Source: Dethiobacter sp. (GTDB lineage Bacteria; Bacillota; Dethiobacteria; Dethiobacterales; Dethiobacteraceae). From it: a DNA stretch of 64,000 bases. The first letter of the stretch is position 1. Each line of letters starts with the position of its first letter. Location of the stretch: positions 1 through 64,000 of the forward strand of contig JAGXRN010000053.1 in NCBI GenBank assembly GCA_018335875.1, in the 5' to 3' direction. Below are positions 8,127 through 18,333 of the stretch, in pieces. The position numbers and the translations under genes are program-made. A model generated the notes under the pieces. It was not told the DNA's origin. It made no database searches and saw nothing but the letters and a program-made list of their open reading frames with translations.

Positions 8127-9551
8127 TTAGAATTTTACGTCATGGATTTTCTCGCCAAGCCCATCCAGGTCAATTGGCAGGCCGCTTCTGCCAAGAACTA
8201 ATGTTAGGGCAACCGGAATAAAAAATGCAATGGCAAAAGAAAATAGCAGATTGCCCCGGGTGAATGCGGGATTGGGGAAGAAAAGCAAGCCGGCAAAAAT
8301 CCCTGCCAACGTGGATGATACTGCCGCCCACCCAGGGTAGTGACGGGAATAGAAACCGTAAAAGGTGGGGAAAACAGCGGCGGCGCAGACAAGGTCAGCG
8401 ACAAAGAACAGGTAAAGCACGCTGTACCCCCGGGAAGCAACCAGGATTGCCGCCGCACATATGGCGCCTGTAATAATTCTGGCAGCAGACAAGAGTTGAT
8501 TGCGGCCAATACCTTTACTGAAGCGTGCTATATCAACTGTAAAAACACTGGCTATACCATTAATGAGGGTGTCTGCACTGCTCATAACCAGTGCAATGGC
8601 CAAAATAAGCACAACATTAATGACCCAGGACGGAGTTACATTAAGCACAACTTCAAACAATGCTGAAGACGGCGAGGCCAAAGTGCCTTCCGCCACGGCC
8701 ATTAAGCCGAAAGAACCGGCTATCATCACAATTGGCACAATTAATAACCCGGCAATAAGGAAGGACTTGCGCACGGTGGCATCGTCACGGCAGGAATACA
8801 CTCTTGACCAGAAACCCTGGTGAAACAAGTTGGCTGCAATGACAGCAATTATCAATGTGGCTGTAAACTGCCAGGCGCCCACATGCCCAAGGCTCAGCAG
8901 CGAGGAGTCCACCTGCCGGACACGGTAAACAATATTTCCAGCCCCCCCCAGAGCCAGGGTGGTGCCGATAAAGGCGAGAAGCAAGGTGGGGAGAAAGATG
9001 AAGGTTTGGATGGTATCTGTGAAAATGGTGCCTCGTATGCCGCCGTATGTAGTGTAGATCAGTGTGCCTCCTCCCACCAGCAGGGCAGTCACCCACAGAG
9101 GATTCCCTGTTACAAGGAAAACGGCAAGCGCGATCCCTGTCAATTCAGCAGCCAGAAAAACAGCCATGTAAAAAACAGATACAACCAAAACTACTGCGTA
9201 CATACCTTTTCCATAGCGATAGTATACATATTCCGGCAGAGTGGAACCATGTGGTGCAAGTTGACGCAACCTCGGGCCCAAAACAGAATACAAAATGATA
9301 ACCAAAGCCTGAGCTACCGCATAGCCGCCAAAGGCTGTGAGCCCACCCCAGGCGCCGGACTCAGCCGGGCTAAATAAAATCCACGCCCCCATTATGGAAG
9401 CAAGCACAGTGGCCACAGCCGGCCATATTGTCAGCGTTTGCCTGGCGGTAAGAAAATCATCCACGGTCTGAAGCTGCCGCCGCGTGCTGTAGATATAGAC
9501 CACTCCGGCAAGAGTGAAAATCACTACCGGTAAAAGAACCCAAAAAATCAT
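8127..9551 (-). CDS. Sodium:solute symporter family transporter
   Basis: A 474-residue protein with about 13 membrane helices typical of the SSS (SLC5-like) family, including the early ARQTLTIWPAVATVLASIMGAW region that matches the first core helices and a later VMSSADTLINGIASVF segment typical of the sodium-site helix. AGAGGTG precedes the ATG. It starts 29 bases after the thiW stop on the same strand with no terminator between them, so it should share the TPP-riboswitch transcript. The substrate is unknown; a thiamine precursor is the natural inference from that context. SSS members also carry sugars, amino acids, pantothenate and carboxylates. Confidence 0.85.
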   Translation of the reverse strand: MIFWVLLPVVIFTLAGVVYIYSTRRQLQTVDDFLTARQTLTIWPAVATVLASIMGAWILFSPAESGAWGGLTAFGGYAVAQALVIILYSVLGPRLRQLAPHGSTLPEYVYYRYGKGMYAVVLVVSVFYMAVFLAAELTGIALAVFLVTGNPLWVTALLVGGGTLIYTTYGGIRGTIFTDTIQTFIFLPTLLLAFIGTTLALGGAGNIVYRVRQVDSSLLSLGHVGAWQFTATLIIAVIAANLFHQGFWSRVYSCRDDATVRKSFLIAGLLIVPIVMIAGSFGLMAVAEGTLASPSSALFEVVLNVTPSWVINVVLILAIALVMSSADTLINGIASVFTVDIARFSKGIGRNQLLSAARIITGAICAAAILVASRGYSVLYLFFVADLVCAAAVFPTFYGFYSRHYPGWAAVSSTLAGIFAGLLFFPNPAFTRGNLLFSFAIAFFIPVALTLVLGRSGLPIDLDGLGEKIHDVKF

Positions 9552-9580
9552 TTACTGCACCTCTTCCCGCTGTTATAAAC

Positions 9581-10084
9581 TCATTTTATTCTGCCTGGCC
9601 CTTTATTCCACATTCTCAGGATAAACATTCCTATGATGGCGCCCGATACACTGCTCATGGTAAAGGGGATAATAAAAAAGAAAGCTGCACCTTTAAAGCC
9701 CAGCAGTAATCTCGCCAGGGGGAAGGCCACCAGGGCGCCGATAATGCCTGTCCCCAGTACTTCACCGAGTGCCGCAAAATGTTCTTTTTGAAAATAACGG
9801 AAAGTAAATCCGGCAAGCAGCGCCCCGAAAATACTGCCCGGGTAAGCAAGGGGCGTTCCCGTCCCTGTCAGGTTTCTAATTGTAGAAGTAAGAATCGCGG
9901 CTATCACAGCCGGCCCCGGGCCAAAAAGTGCTCCGGCCAATACATTAATCGCGTGCTGGACCGGGTAAACTTTGGCTACACCTATTGGAATGGAAAACGG
10001 TGAAGCAATACTACCCATTGCTACAAGTAAAGCTATATAAGTTAATCTGCGTAAAGGAAAACCTTTTACTAAAGAAGTTTCCAT
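9581..10084 (-). CDS. thiW: ThiW, substrate-binding (S) component of a thiazole ECF transporter
   Basis: A 167-residue integral membrane protein. ATG 10084 follows GAAAGGATGTG; the longer open frame upstream overlaps the riboswitch terminator and is not coding. The sequence has five or six hydrophobic helices and the ThiW-like block IGVAKVYPVQHAINVLAGALFGPGP followed by RNLTGTGTPLAYPGSIFGALLAG. ThiW is a predicted ECF S component for the thiamine precursor hydroxyethylthiazole. No ECF ATPase or T component lies nearby, so it would use shared modules encoded elsewhere. A TPP riboswitch with its own terminator sits in the leader. Confidence 0.9.
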   Translation of the reverse strand: METSLVKGFPLRRLTYIALLVAMGSIASPFSIPIGVAKVYPVQHAINVLAGALFGPGPAVIAAILTSTIRNLTGTGTPLAYPGSIFGALLAGFTFRYFQKEHFAALGEVLGTGIIGALVAFPLARLLLGFKGAAFFFIIPFTMSSVSGAIIGMFILRMWNKGPGRIK

Positions 10085-10164
10085 GTGGACACATCCTTTC
10101 GTGAAATGTTTTGTCAGGAAACATACGTGAACCATTGGTGAGCTTTGGTGCCTTTTAAGAGCTA

Positions 10165-10193
10165 AAATTATAAACGGGCCGCTAAGGGCCCGC
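10165..10193 (-). terminator. Attenuator terminator of the TPP riboswitch
   Basis: On the minus strand, CGGGCC/GGCCCG stem with a six-base loop followed by TTTATAATTTT, between the aptamer and the thiW start. Ligand-bound aptamer is expected to favour it. Confidence 0.85.
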
Positions 10194-10218
10194 AACACAT
10201 AAATATTATGTATAACAC

Positions 10219-10329
10219 ATTCCCTACGCTGGCATTACCCAGAGCGGAAAATAATTTCCGCCAAACAGGTTCTACGGGTTGGGAAACTAATGTTTTCCCT
10301 CTCAGCCCCACAAGGAGCACCCCTGGTAA
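10219..10329 (-). ncRNA. TPP (THI element) riboswitch
   Basis: On the minus strand the conserved THI blocks occur in order: AGGGGTGCTCC, GGGGCTGAGAGG, ACCCGTAGAACCTG, GGTAATGCCAGCGTAGGGAA. A variable hairpin (GGCGGAAATTATTTTCCGCT) sits between the last two. The arrangement is the canonical thiamine-pyrophosphate aptamer upstream of thiamine genes. With the following terminator it should shut off thiW and the symporter when TPP is abundant. Confidence 0.97.
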
Positions 10330-10345
10330 ATATTAAGTTACTTTA

Positions 10346-10374
10346 AATGTAGCATGTAAGGATTTCTCTGTCAA
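10346..10374 (-). promoter_or_regulatory. Sigma-A promoter of the thiW unit
   Basis: On the minus strand TTGACA (10374-10369), a 17-base spacer and TACATT (10351-10346), just upstream of the riboswitch. Confidence 0.85.
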
Positions 10375-10507
10375 TAAAAAATTATTTAATACTTTCTGAC
10401 GGTAGTGGACAATATGTTAAAATTACCTAATCAGCGCGGAATATTTTTAATGCAAGAGGAGAAATTAATAAGGGTGAAAGCGAGGAAAATCATTTAGGAG
10501 GTAATCT

Positions 10508-11173
10508 ATGTACACTACGACGGTAAATCCCTGGCAAACCAGTGGCTTTGTGCCGCAACAACAGTTTGCCGCTCAATCCTTTTTACCGATCCAGTCAATT
10601 CCGCAGGTGCAGGGATATAACCTTCCCATGCAAACGGGAGCAACGGTTGTTTCACCCTGGGGTTATAGCCTGCCGGTGAATATGTATTCCCCTGCTGCAA
10701 ACATCCAGTCCGGTTTTGTTCCGCAAACTGCCATCAGCTACGGGTTTAACCCCAATCTGGCATGGCAGGCGGTAAACCCCATGGTTGCCGGCCAGTTTGC
10801 TCAGGCAAGTGCCCAAATGCAGCCGCAAATGCTCAATGTGGGCGGTTTAACCACAGGCATCCGGGCAACCACCGGTTTTGCCGAGCCCAGGGTAGAATTA
10901 GCAGAAACCAATAACGACGTTATAGTAACTGCCGAACTGCCAAACGTCGATCCTAACAACATTTACCTGTTGGTAACAGATGATTCTATCAGCATTTCAG
11001 CCCTGGCCATTGCAGGTGGCCTCACCAGCAGTGTTCACAGGACTGTTGCTTTGCCGACCCATGTAAAATCCGAGTTTCTTGATGTCAGCTACACCAATGG
11101 CACCCTGGAATGCCGTCTGCCAAAATCAGACCTTGCCACAAGGCGCAGGGTGAAAGTAAACCCAACCGGATAA
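10508..11173 (+). CDS. Hsp20/alpha-crystallin-like protein with a long Gln/Pro/aromatic-rich N-terminus
   Basis: A 221-residue protein with AGGAGG before its ATG. Residues 1 to about 125 are low in charge and rich in Q, P, F, N and M (for example FVPQQQFAAQSFLPIQS), with no recognisable domain. Residues about 130-215 form an alpha-crystallin-like domain: EPRVELAETNNDVIVTAELP, SISISALAIAGG, and TNGTLECRLPKS near the end, which resembles the conserved NGVLxIxLPK of small heat-shock proteins. The usual A-x-x-x-NGVL is degenerate. Such proteins occur in spore formers, where some are coat-associated. It sits 51 bases before a second Hsp20 gene, probably co-transcribed. Confidence 0.75.
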   Translation: MYTTTVNPWQTSGFVPQQQFAAQSFLPIQSIPQVQGYNLPMQTGATVVSPWGYSLPVNMYSPAANIQSGFVPQTAISYGFNPNLAWQAVNPMVAGQFAQASAQMQPQMLNVGGLTTGIRATTGFAEPRVELAETNNDVIVTAELPNVDPNNIYLLVTDDSISISALAIAGGLTSSVHRTVALPTHVKSEFLDVSYTNGTLECRLPKSDLATRRRVKVNPTG

Positions 11174-11224
11174 CACAATAACAATTCCCGCTTTCACCCA
11201 ACCTTATTGCAAAGAGGTGGAATT

Positions 11225-11686
11225 ATGTTTCAAAACGTGCAACCCTTTTCTGCGGGTATGCTGCCAGGCAACCCGACAGAGGCAAGGCAGCTTGTTCCCA
11301 GAGTAGATGTTGTGGAAGCTCAGGAGGAAATAATCTACATATTTGAAGTTCCCGGCATTGAAATCAACTCAGTTAATGTAGAAATCGGGAATGGGACACT
11401 TCAAGTAGACGGGCAGTTGGAAACAGGATTGCCCCAAGGCAACTTGAACTATCTCTACCAGGAACGTTCACCCTCCAAAAAATATGGCCGCTTGCTCTCT
11501 ATCCCGCCTGAAGTTGACCATGAAAATGTGAAGGCCAATGTTAAAAACGGCCTGCTGATGGTTCATTTCCCCAAAAAAAATACAGGCAAGCGCCTGCCGG
11601 TGAATCCTCAGGAACAACAGGAGTTACAACAAGGACAGGTAAAAAAACAGCGTAAAAAATACACTGTTAATGACCCCAAGCATTAA
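11225..11686 (+). CDS. Hsp20/alpha-crystallin family small heat-shock protein
   Basis: 153 residues from ATG 11225, after AGAGGTGG. A short N-terminal arm leads into a complete alpha-crystallin domain at about residues 25-115: VPRVDVVEAQEEIIYIFEVPG, NGTLQVDGQ, YLYQERSPSKKYGRLLSIPP (the position of the conserved R-x-F-P strand) and KNGLLMVHFPK. The C-terminal tail is very rich in Q and K, and the I-x-I/V motif that docks small heat-shock dimers is not obvious. It pairs with the gene just upstream and is followed by a terminator. Confidence 0.88.
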   Translation: MFQNVQPFSAGMLPGNPTEARQLVPRVDVVEAQEEIIYIFEVPGIEINSVNVEIGNGTLQVDGQLETGLPQGNLNYLYQERSPSKKYGRLLSIPPEVDHENVKANVKNGLLMVHFPKKNTGKRLPVNPQEQQELQQGQVKKQRKKYTVNDPKH

Positions 11687-11695
11687 GCGCAACAG

Positions 11696-11722
11696 CCAGG
11701 TAGTATGTTACCTGGTTTTTTT
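11696..11722 (+). terminator. Terminator after the Hsp20 pair
   Basis: CCAGGTA/TACCTGG stem followed by seven T residues, ten bases after the second hsp20 stop. Confidence 0.92.
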
Positions 11723-11960
11723 ATTCATCTGCACTGGTGTCCTCTTGTTCATCAACTATAATCAGGTTTTTTCTGCAGTCAAAAGCAGATTGACGATAAA
11801 TGTAAGGTATATAAGCCGAGGATTCGTTGATATTGCGATAGCGGGTAATATGTCTTGGTAATGAAGGAATGGGGGGAGGCAGCTTTTTTTTAATTTCCAT
11901 ATTTTTATCACCTCTGATTCATGTTTTGATAACCTTTTGATGCCATTGTGGCATTTCTAT

Positions 11961-12953
11961 TTATTCAATTGCTTTCCATGCCTGCCGGAGGATTTCCAGA
12001 CAGACAGGGGGAACATCCGGGCCGGGTTGCATTTGACGGGCTACCCGGCCTTCAAAGACAAAGGCATCCAGCTTTTTAATACTTTCAATAATTCCTCCTG
12101 TGGCCTCAAATTCAATCTGCTGCTCCTGTTCGTCAAGCAGGGTTGCCGGATTAAAGGGTGACAGCAGTTTTAGGTCATCTTCATAATTCTCGTAAAGGCT
12201 CCACATTAACTCTTCCACTTCAGATGAGGGCGCAGTGACGTTGAGGTTAACACGGTTTTTTGCTTCGTGGCGTGGAATCATATAATTGTGAGCGTGTAAT
12301 TCTTCAGAAAGGTTTTTTATTATGGATTCAATCTGAGCAGATTGACCGGAGTGAAGCTCCAGCAATTTCCTTCCCAGGGAACGGATAAGAAGATAGTTTC
12401 TGTGGACATTTCCCAGCGACAGTGGGTGTACCACCCTGGAAAGGCGGAGGAATACTTCGGCAAGCTGTTCTTCATGGTTTAAACCGCCCATTTCTTTAGC
12501 CAGCGAAATATAAGATATTACGTCCTCCACACTGACAGGGATTCTTGCAGTCCTGTTATGGGGATCCCTGGGATTAAAAGCATTGGCTACACTTGGGTCA
12601 ATGGGGCTCAGTTCACCCATTTTCCCCATTATAATCTCGTCGGCACCCAGGCAGATTAACGTCCCGGCACTGTATGAGCGGAAAGGAATAAGGGCGCTAA
12701 AATGTTGACAGTACTCACGGATTAAGTTTACCAGCCTCCAGGGAGTGAGAACATCACCTCCCCTGGTATAAAGAAACAGGCTTATTTTTTCCCGTTCGCC
12801 CATCGGCTTAAGATGACGGTAAAAAATGCGGATAATATCCGGAGCAATTCTTGTGCTCAGGTTTTCCCTGTCACCTGTTACATAGCATACCAGGGATGTA
12901 TTTAATTTCTCCTCTAATTGTGCGATCAGCTCTAATCTTTTTTTGCGTCCCAT
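11961..12953 (-). CDS. SDH-family Clp-fold serine proteinase
   Basis: 330 residues. The central part matches the serine dehydrogenase proteinase (SDH_protease) family of the ClpP/crotonase fold: LFLYTRGGDVLTPWRLVNLIRE near residues 59-80, then PFRSYSAGTLICLGADEIIMGKMGELSPIDPSV near residues 90-123, where the serine of SAGT is the expected nucleophile. It lacks a clear signal peptide, so it is probably cytoplasmic. Family members are membrane-associated or cytosolic proteases of poorly known role. It appears to be a single-gene unit. Confidence 0.82.
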   Translation of the reverse strand: MGRKKRLELIAQLEEKLNTSLVCYVTGDRENLSTRIAPDIIRIFYRHLKPMGEREKISLFLYTRGGDVLTPWRLVNLIREYCQHFSALIPFRSYSAGTLICLGADEIIMGKMGELSPIDPSVANAFNPRDPHNRTARIPVSVEDVISYISLAKEMGGLNHEEQLAEVFLRLSRVVHPLSLGNVHRNYLLIRSLGRKLLELHSGQSAQIESIIKNLSEELHAHNYMIPRHEAKNRVNLNVTAPSSEVEELMWSLYENYEDDLKLLSPFNPATLLDEQEQQIEFEATGGIIESIKKLDAFVFEGRVARQMQPGPDVPPVCLEILRQAWKAIE

Positions 12954-13011
12954 GCTTACACCTGCCTATACTATATTTTTACCCTTGATCAGTGATTATA
13001 TTTATCATAAA

Positions 13012-13053
13012 AGATAACCGGGGGCGCCATTTTCATGGCTCCCCCGGTTATCT
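13012..13053 (-). terminator. Terminator after obgE
   Basis: A 19-base near-perfect stem (13012-13030 with 13035-13053) with a four-base loop, lying 38 bases after the obgE stop and followed on the minus strand by a short T run. Confidence 0.8.
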
Positions 13054-13090
13054 TTCCTATATATTAATTTACTTTGATGGCACGCTTCCT

Positions 13091-14939
<1,849 letters not shown>

Positions 14940-15017
14940 AATAATATTCCCCTTAAATAAAGATTAACGCGCAATATTTCATATATTCTCTTTTATCCAC
15001 TTTAATCCTGTTTAGGC

Positions 15018-15046
15018 AAAAAAAATAACCGGGTAGCTACCCGGTA
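15018..15046 (-). terminator. Terminator after rpmA
   Basis: On the minus strand ACCGGGTAGCTACCCGGT, a self-complementary stem, followed by TATTTTTTTT. It should reduce transcription into spo0B and obgE. Confidence 0.8.
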
Positions 15047-15049
15047 TAT

Positions 15050-15322
15050 TTATAAAATTGCTTCCTGCGTCGGCGGATATACACTGACCTGCTTCTTATC
15101 ACGGCCTTTTCTCTCAAAAGCAACAACTCCGTTGACCGTTGCAAACAGAGTGTCATCATTGCCTCTGCCTACGTTAAGTCCGGGGTGAATCCTGGTACCG
15201 CGCTGGCGGACAATGATGCTGCCGGCGGAGACCAGCTGCCCGTCGGCTCTTTTTACACCCAAATATTTAGGGTTGCTGTCACGACCGTTACGGGAACTAC
15301 CCACACCTTTCTTATGAGCCAT
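15050..15322 (-). CDS. rpmA: Ribosomal protein bL27
   Basis: 90 residues beginning [20 protein letters not shown], the universal L27 N-terminus. Its N-terminal arm reaches the peptidyl-transferase centre. Unlike most Firmicutes it has no nine-residue leader ending in FF that must be cleaved by the protease Prp, and the prp (ysxB) gene that usually lies between rplU and rpmA is also absent (only 45 bases separate the two genes). Confidence 0.98.
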   Translation of the reverse strand: MAHKKGVGSSRNGRDSNPKYLGVKRADGQLVSAGSIIVRQRGTRIHPGLNVGRGNDDTLFATVNGVVAFERKGRDKKQVSVYPPTQEAIL

Positions 15323-15367
15323 GAGAGTTCACCTCCTATTCTTTCTACAGCAATTGCTGGGAATTAC

Positions 15368-15679
15368 TTAAAGCTCGATTTTGTCAATCAAAATCCTTGT
15401 GAAAGGTTGGCGATGGCCCTGTTTGCGGCGATAATTCTTTTTGGCTTTAAACTTGAAAACAATAATTTTTTTACCTTTGCCGTGGTCAAGAACTTTGCCG
15501 CTGACAGTTGCACCATCCAGATAGGGTTGGCCGACCTGCAGCTTATTGTCCTTCTTAACCGCCAGAACCTTTTCAAACCCCACTTCGGAACCTACCTCAG
15601 CGGTAAGCAGCTCCACATTAAGAATGGAACCCTCTTCTACACGATACTGCTTTCCGCCTGTTTCAATAATGGCGTACAT
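15368..15679 (-). CDS. rplU: Ribosomal protein bL21
   Basis: 103 residues, full length: [18 protein letters not shown] at the start and the basic segment [19 protein letters not shown] near the end, both diagnostic of L21. It binds 23S rRNA. It is the first gene of the rplU-rpmA-spo0B-obgE cluster, led by a consensus promoter and an 84-base leader. Confidence 0.98.
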   Translation of the reverse strand: MYAIIETGGKQYRVEEGSILNVELLTAEVGSEVGFEKVLAVKKDNKLQVGQPYLDGATVSGKVLDHGKGKKIIVFKFKAKKNYRRKQGHRQPFTRILIDKIEL

Positions 15680-15763
15680 GAAAACATTTCACTCTCCTAT
15701 CAAGACTCACCGGCAGAGGTACCATAACAGGTTTCAACCTCAGTCCGAGTGGTTACGACGTAC
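15680..15763 (-). promoter_or_regulatory. rplU 5' leader, candidate L21 autoregulatory element
   Basis: The transcript leader from the predicted start to rplU is about 84 bases and contains complementary pieces (for example AGGTTGAAACCT). Firmicute rplU genes often carry an L21 leader RNA at this place. I infer it mainly from position; the structure was not verified. Confidence 0.4.
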
Positions 15764-15769
15764 TCAAGT

Positions 15770-15798
15770 ATTGTAGCATACACGCCAAGCCTTGTCAA
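15770..15798 (-). promoter_or_regulatory. Consensus sigma-A promoter of rplU
   Basis: On the minus strand TTGACA (15798-15793), a 17-base spacer and TACAAT (15775-15770). Confidence 0.92.
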
Positions 15799-15911
15799 TT
15801 GCTGGTTGCGACTTCTTGCGACTTGCATGCGGTCCGCTATTTTGGAGAAACATTACCCTGATTTTGCCAAATCTTTAAAATTGATTTCCAAATTGTTAAC
15901 AAATGTTACAG

Positions 15912-15947
15912 CAAAAAAAAATCACCCGCTAAAAAAAGTGGGTGATC
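15912..15947 (-). terminator. Terminator after the RNase E/G gene
   Basis: On the minus strand an ATCACCC/GGGTGAT stem followed by eight T residues. Confidence 0.9.
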
Positions 15948-15962
15948 ATTGTCGAGGTTTTA

Positions 15963-17645
15963 TCAAACCATTTTTGCCCGGGCGAATGTACGGGATACCT
16001 CTATAATCTCAACGGGGATTTTCTCGCCTACGTAGGCGCCGCCGTCTTGGACATCAATTACAAATCCATTGATACGGGCAATGCCGTCATAGGGGTTATT
16101 TGCATGAGGTTCTTCTATTTTAACCTTGTGAAGTTCCCCTATTTTGACAGGGTAAGCAAGGCGCTTTATTTCCTCCAGGCTTCCTGTGCTTACTATCCGA
16201 TATTTTTCCACATGAACATTGTCGTTGCCGCGGATAAAAATTGTCTTGCCGCTCTCCTCTTCCAGTTTGGAAAGATAAGACCCCCCCGGACCAATTAACA
16301 GACCGGCTACGCTGTGGTGCATTTCCACAAGCACAGCCTCAGCATCGAGGTCAGACAGAAAACGGCTCAATTGCTTCTCCGTACGTGCTCCAACCACGTC
16401 AGCGGCAAGCACCTTCCCACGCCCCCCGCAGTAAGGACAGGTCTGCTGTAATACAGAACCCAGACCCTGGCGCGATTTCTTTCTTGTCATCTCCACCAGG
16501 CCAAGGCCCGTCAAGCCCAGGATATGAGCTTTAGTCCTGTCATTCTTCAATCTTTCCGACATTCTTTCCAGGACAAGGCGGCGGTGATCTTCCGACTCCA
16601 TATCAATAAAATCAATGATGATAATGCCTCCAATGTCGCGTAAGCGTATCTGCCGGATGATCTCATCGGCAGCGTCCAGATTTGTTTTAAAAACTGTATC
16701 CGCCAGATTGGTCTTTCCTATATATTTGCCTGTGTTAACATCAATAACTGTTAATGCTTCGGTATGGTCAAATACCAGGTAACCGCCGCAATCCAGCCAT
16801 ACTGTTCTTGAAAGCGCCCGTTCTATTTCTGCTTCCACACCGTAAACTTCAAAAATCGGCTCCTTGCCTGAGTAGAGGTTAACCCTTTTTTTAAGAACAG
16901 GGTCCACGTATTCAAGCGCTTCAAGAATTTTTTCATATTCATAGCGTGTATCTACAATCAGCTGGTCAATTTGTTCGGTAAACAAGTCCCTGATGATGCG
17001 GTAGATTAGGTCGAGGTCATGGTATACCAGGTGAGGAGCAGATTTTTGCCTGTAGCGTGACTGAACACGGTCCCAAAGGGGTGTAAGAAAATTCAAATCC
17101 TGCCGGAAAAACTCTTCATCCTGCCCCTCCCCGGCCGTACGCACAATCAGGCCCGTCCCTTCAGGCCGCAGGTCGGCAACAATCTGTTTAAGCCTTTCCC
17201 GCTCCTGGGGCTCCTCGATGCGCCGGGAGATGCCGGTATACTCAACTGTCGGCATTAATACAAGATACCTGCCCGGGATGGTAATCTGCCGTGTCACTCT
17301 TGCGCCCTTGCTTCCAAACGGCTCCTTGACGGCTTGCACCATAATTTCCTCTCCGCTTTTAAGCAATTGCTCAATAGTCTTTTTTTTCTGTGAGCCGTTT
17401 TGCGGAATCTCTTCTCCGGACAGCTGGGCATCATCCACAAACAGGAAAGCATTTCGTTCAAGTCCAATGTCTATAAAAGCTGCCTGCATACCGGGCAGGA
17501 CATTGGCAACTATTCCCTTATAGATGTTGCCTACCACACGCTGGTGTACCGGCCTTTCAAGGTAAATTTCCACGGGCTTGTCATTTTCCAGCACAGACAC
17601 CCTGGTCTGCTTGCTGTCACAATTGATAATAATCTTTTTTTGCAT
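15963..17645 (-). CDS. rng: RNase E/G family endoribonuclease with a C-terminal TRAM domain
   Basis: 560 residues. The S1-like domain is near residues 35-120 (GNIYKGIVANVLPGMQAAFIDIG). The catalytic DNase I-like part carries TVIDVNTGKYIGK and IIIIDFIDM, which hold the metal-binding aspartates. The Zn-link CPYCGGRG is near residue 415. After a KH-like GLLIGPGGSYL segment, the last 60 or so residues form a TRAM domain (KVKIEEPHANNPYDGIARINGF and DVQDGGAYVGEKIPVEI). It cuts single-stranded RNA in rRNA maturation and mRNA decay. It ends the cluster of TIGR03960, TIGR03936 and rng on the minus strand. Confidence 0.92.
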   Translation of the reverse strand: MQKKIIINCDSKQTRVSVLENDKPVEIYLERPVHQRVVGNIYKGIVANVLPGMQAAFIDIGLERNAFLFVDDAQLSGEEIPQNGSQKKKTIEQLLKSGEEIMVQAVKEPFGSKGARVTRQITIPGRYLVLMPTVEYTGISRRIEEPQERERLKQIVADLRPEGTGLIVRTAGEGQDEEFFRQDLNFLTPLWDRVQSRYRQKSAPHLVYHDLDLIYRIIRDLFTEQIDQLIVDTRYEYEKILEALEYVDPVLKKRVNLYSGKEPIFEVYGVEAEIERALSRTVWLDCGGYLVFDHTEALTVIDVNTGKYIGKTNLADTVFKTNLDAADEIIRQIRLRDIGGIIIIDFIDMESEDHRRLVLERMSERLKNDRTKAHILGLTGLGLVEMTRKKSRQGLGSVLQQTCPYCGGRGKVLAADVVGARTEKQLSRFLSDLDAEAVLVEMHHSVAGLLIGPGGSYLSKLEEESGKTIFIRGNDNVHVEKYRIVSTGSLEEIKRLAYPVKIGELHKVKIEEPHANNPYDGIARINGFVIDVQDGGAYVGEKIPVEIIEVSRTFARAKMV

Positions 17646-18333
17646 CTATTTGCACCTCATTCTTTATCAAAGCCACATATGCAGGTCTTTGCAGTCGGGC
17701 GCCCACCCGTACATACAAAGCAGTCCTGTGCAGCATGAGTCTCTCTTCTGCCATTCCAAGCAAGGCCAGGATTTCCTGAGGCCTTGCCCCACCGTCACCT
17801 CCAGTCTGCAGCAGCATTGACAACTGATGGCCGCTTAGGCTCTTTTCAAGCTCCAGGTTAAGCACAAGAGGGCGGATATCCAATTTTTTTTTACCTCGTT
17901 TTCCTTCTCTCTCCACTGGCAGCGACTCAGAAGACAAAAGACTGTTTACAGCGCCGCCAAGTTCTGAGGGCTCATTTAGCCCGCAGGAAACATGCCAGCT
18001 TGCCGCGCCAATCAGCGACATGAGTGGCGGAATACCGTCAGGAATGTCCTGCCTGCCGTGGATGGAAAGGCCGGAGGGCAGCGCATCCGCCAACCGTTTA
18101 AAGCCATCGTTGTTTACAGCTTCAGTAAACTGTATATCAAGATACTCGTCAGAGCTGGTCACTCCCACGGGCAGTGCAGAGGCGAATGAAAGCTTCTGGT
18201 GAGGGTTAAAACCCGCGCTGTAGGCCACAGGCAGTTTTGAGCGCCGGATTGCGCGCTGCCACAGCCGCATCAGGTCCAGGTGGGACAAAAAGCAAAGCGG
18301 CAGTTCTTTACTGAAGTTAATCCAGGTTCTCAT
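17617..18333 (-). CDS. TIGR03936 (DUF2344) radical SAM-associated protein
   Basis: 238 residues from ATG 18333, which follows AAGGAG; the longer open frame is inside the upstream gene. The N-terminal block RTWINFSKELPLCFLSHLDLMRLWQRAIRRSKLPVAYS with GFNPHQKLSF is characteristic of the DUF2344 family, which always partners the TIGR03960 radical SAM protein. It overlaps that gene by 17 bases and overlaps rng by 29. Function is unknown; the conserved link with RNase E/G and ribosomal protein genes suggests an RNA- or translation-related role. Confidence 0.88.
   Translation of the reverse strand: MRTWINFSKELPLCFLSHLDLMRLWQRAIRRSKLPVAYSAGFNPHQKLSFASALPVGVTSSDEYLDIQFTEAVNNDGFKRLADALPSGLSIHGRQDIPDGIPPLMSLIGAASWHVSCGLNEPSELGGAVNSLLSSESLPVEREGKRGKKKLDIRPLVLNLELEKSLSGHQLSMLLQTGGDGGARPQEILALLGMAEERLMLHRTALYVRVGARLQRPAYVALIKNEVQIDAKKDYYQL

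Noticed and set aside
8264-9377. Several long plus-strand frames opposite the symporter gene.
   Set aside because: They are antisense to a clear membrane protein, have cysteine- and lysine-rich nonsense composition and no ribosome sites.
11670-11861. A 63-residue open frame with one hydrophobic segment after the hsp20 pair.
   Set aside because: It begins inside the hsp20 gene, is crossed by a strong terminator and has no ribosome site.
15893-15902. TTGTTAACAA palindrome after the RNase E/G gene, like half of a Rex site.
   Set aside because: It lacks the four-base centre of a Rex operator and lies downstream of genes with no redox role.
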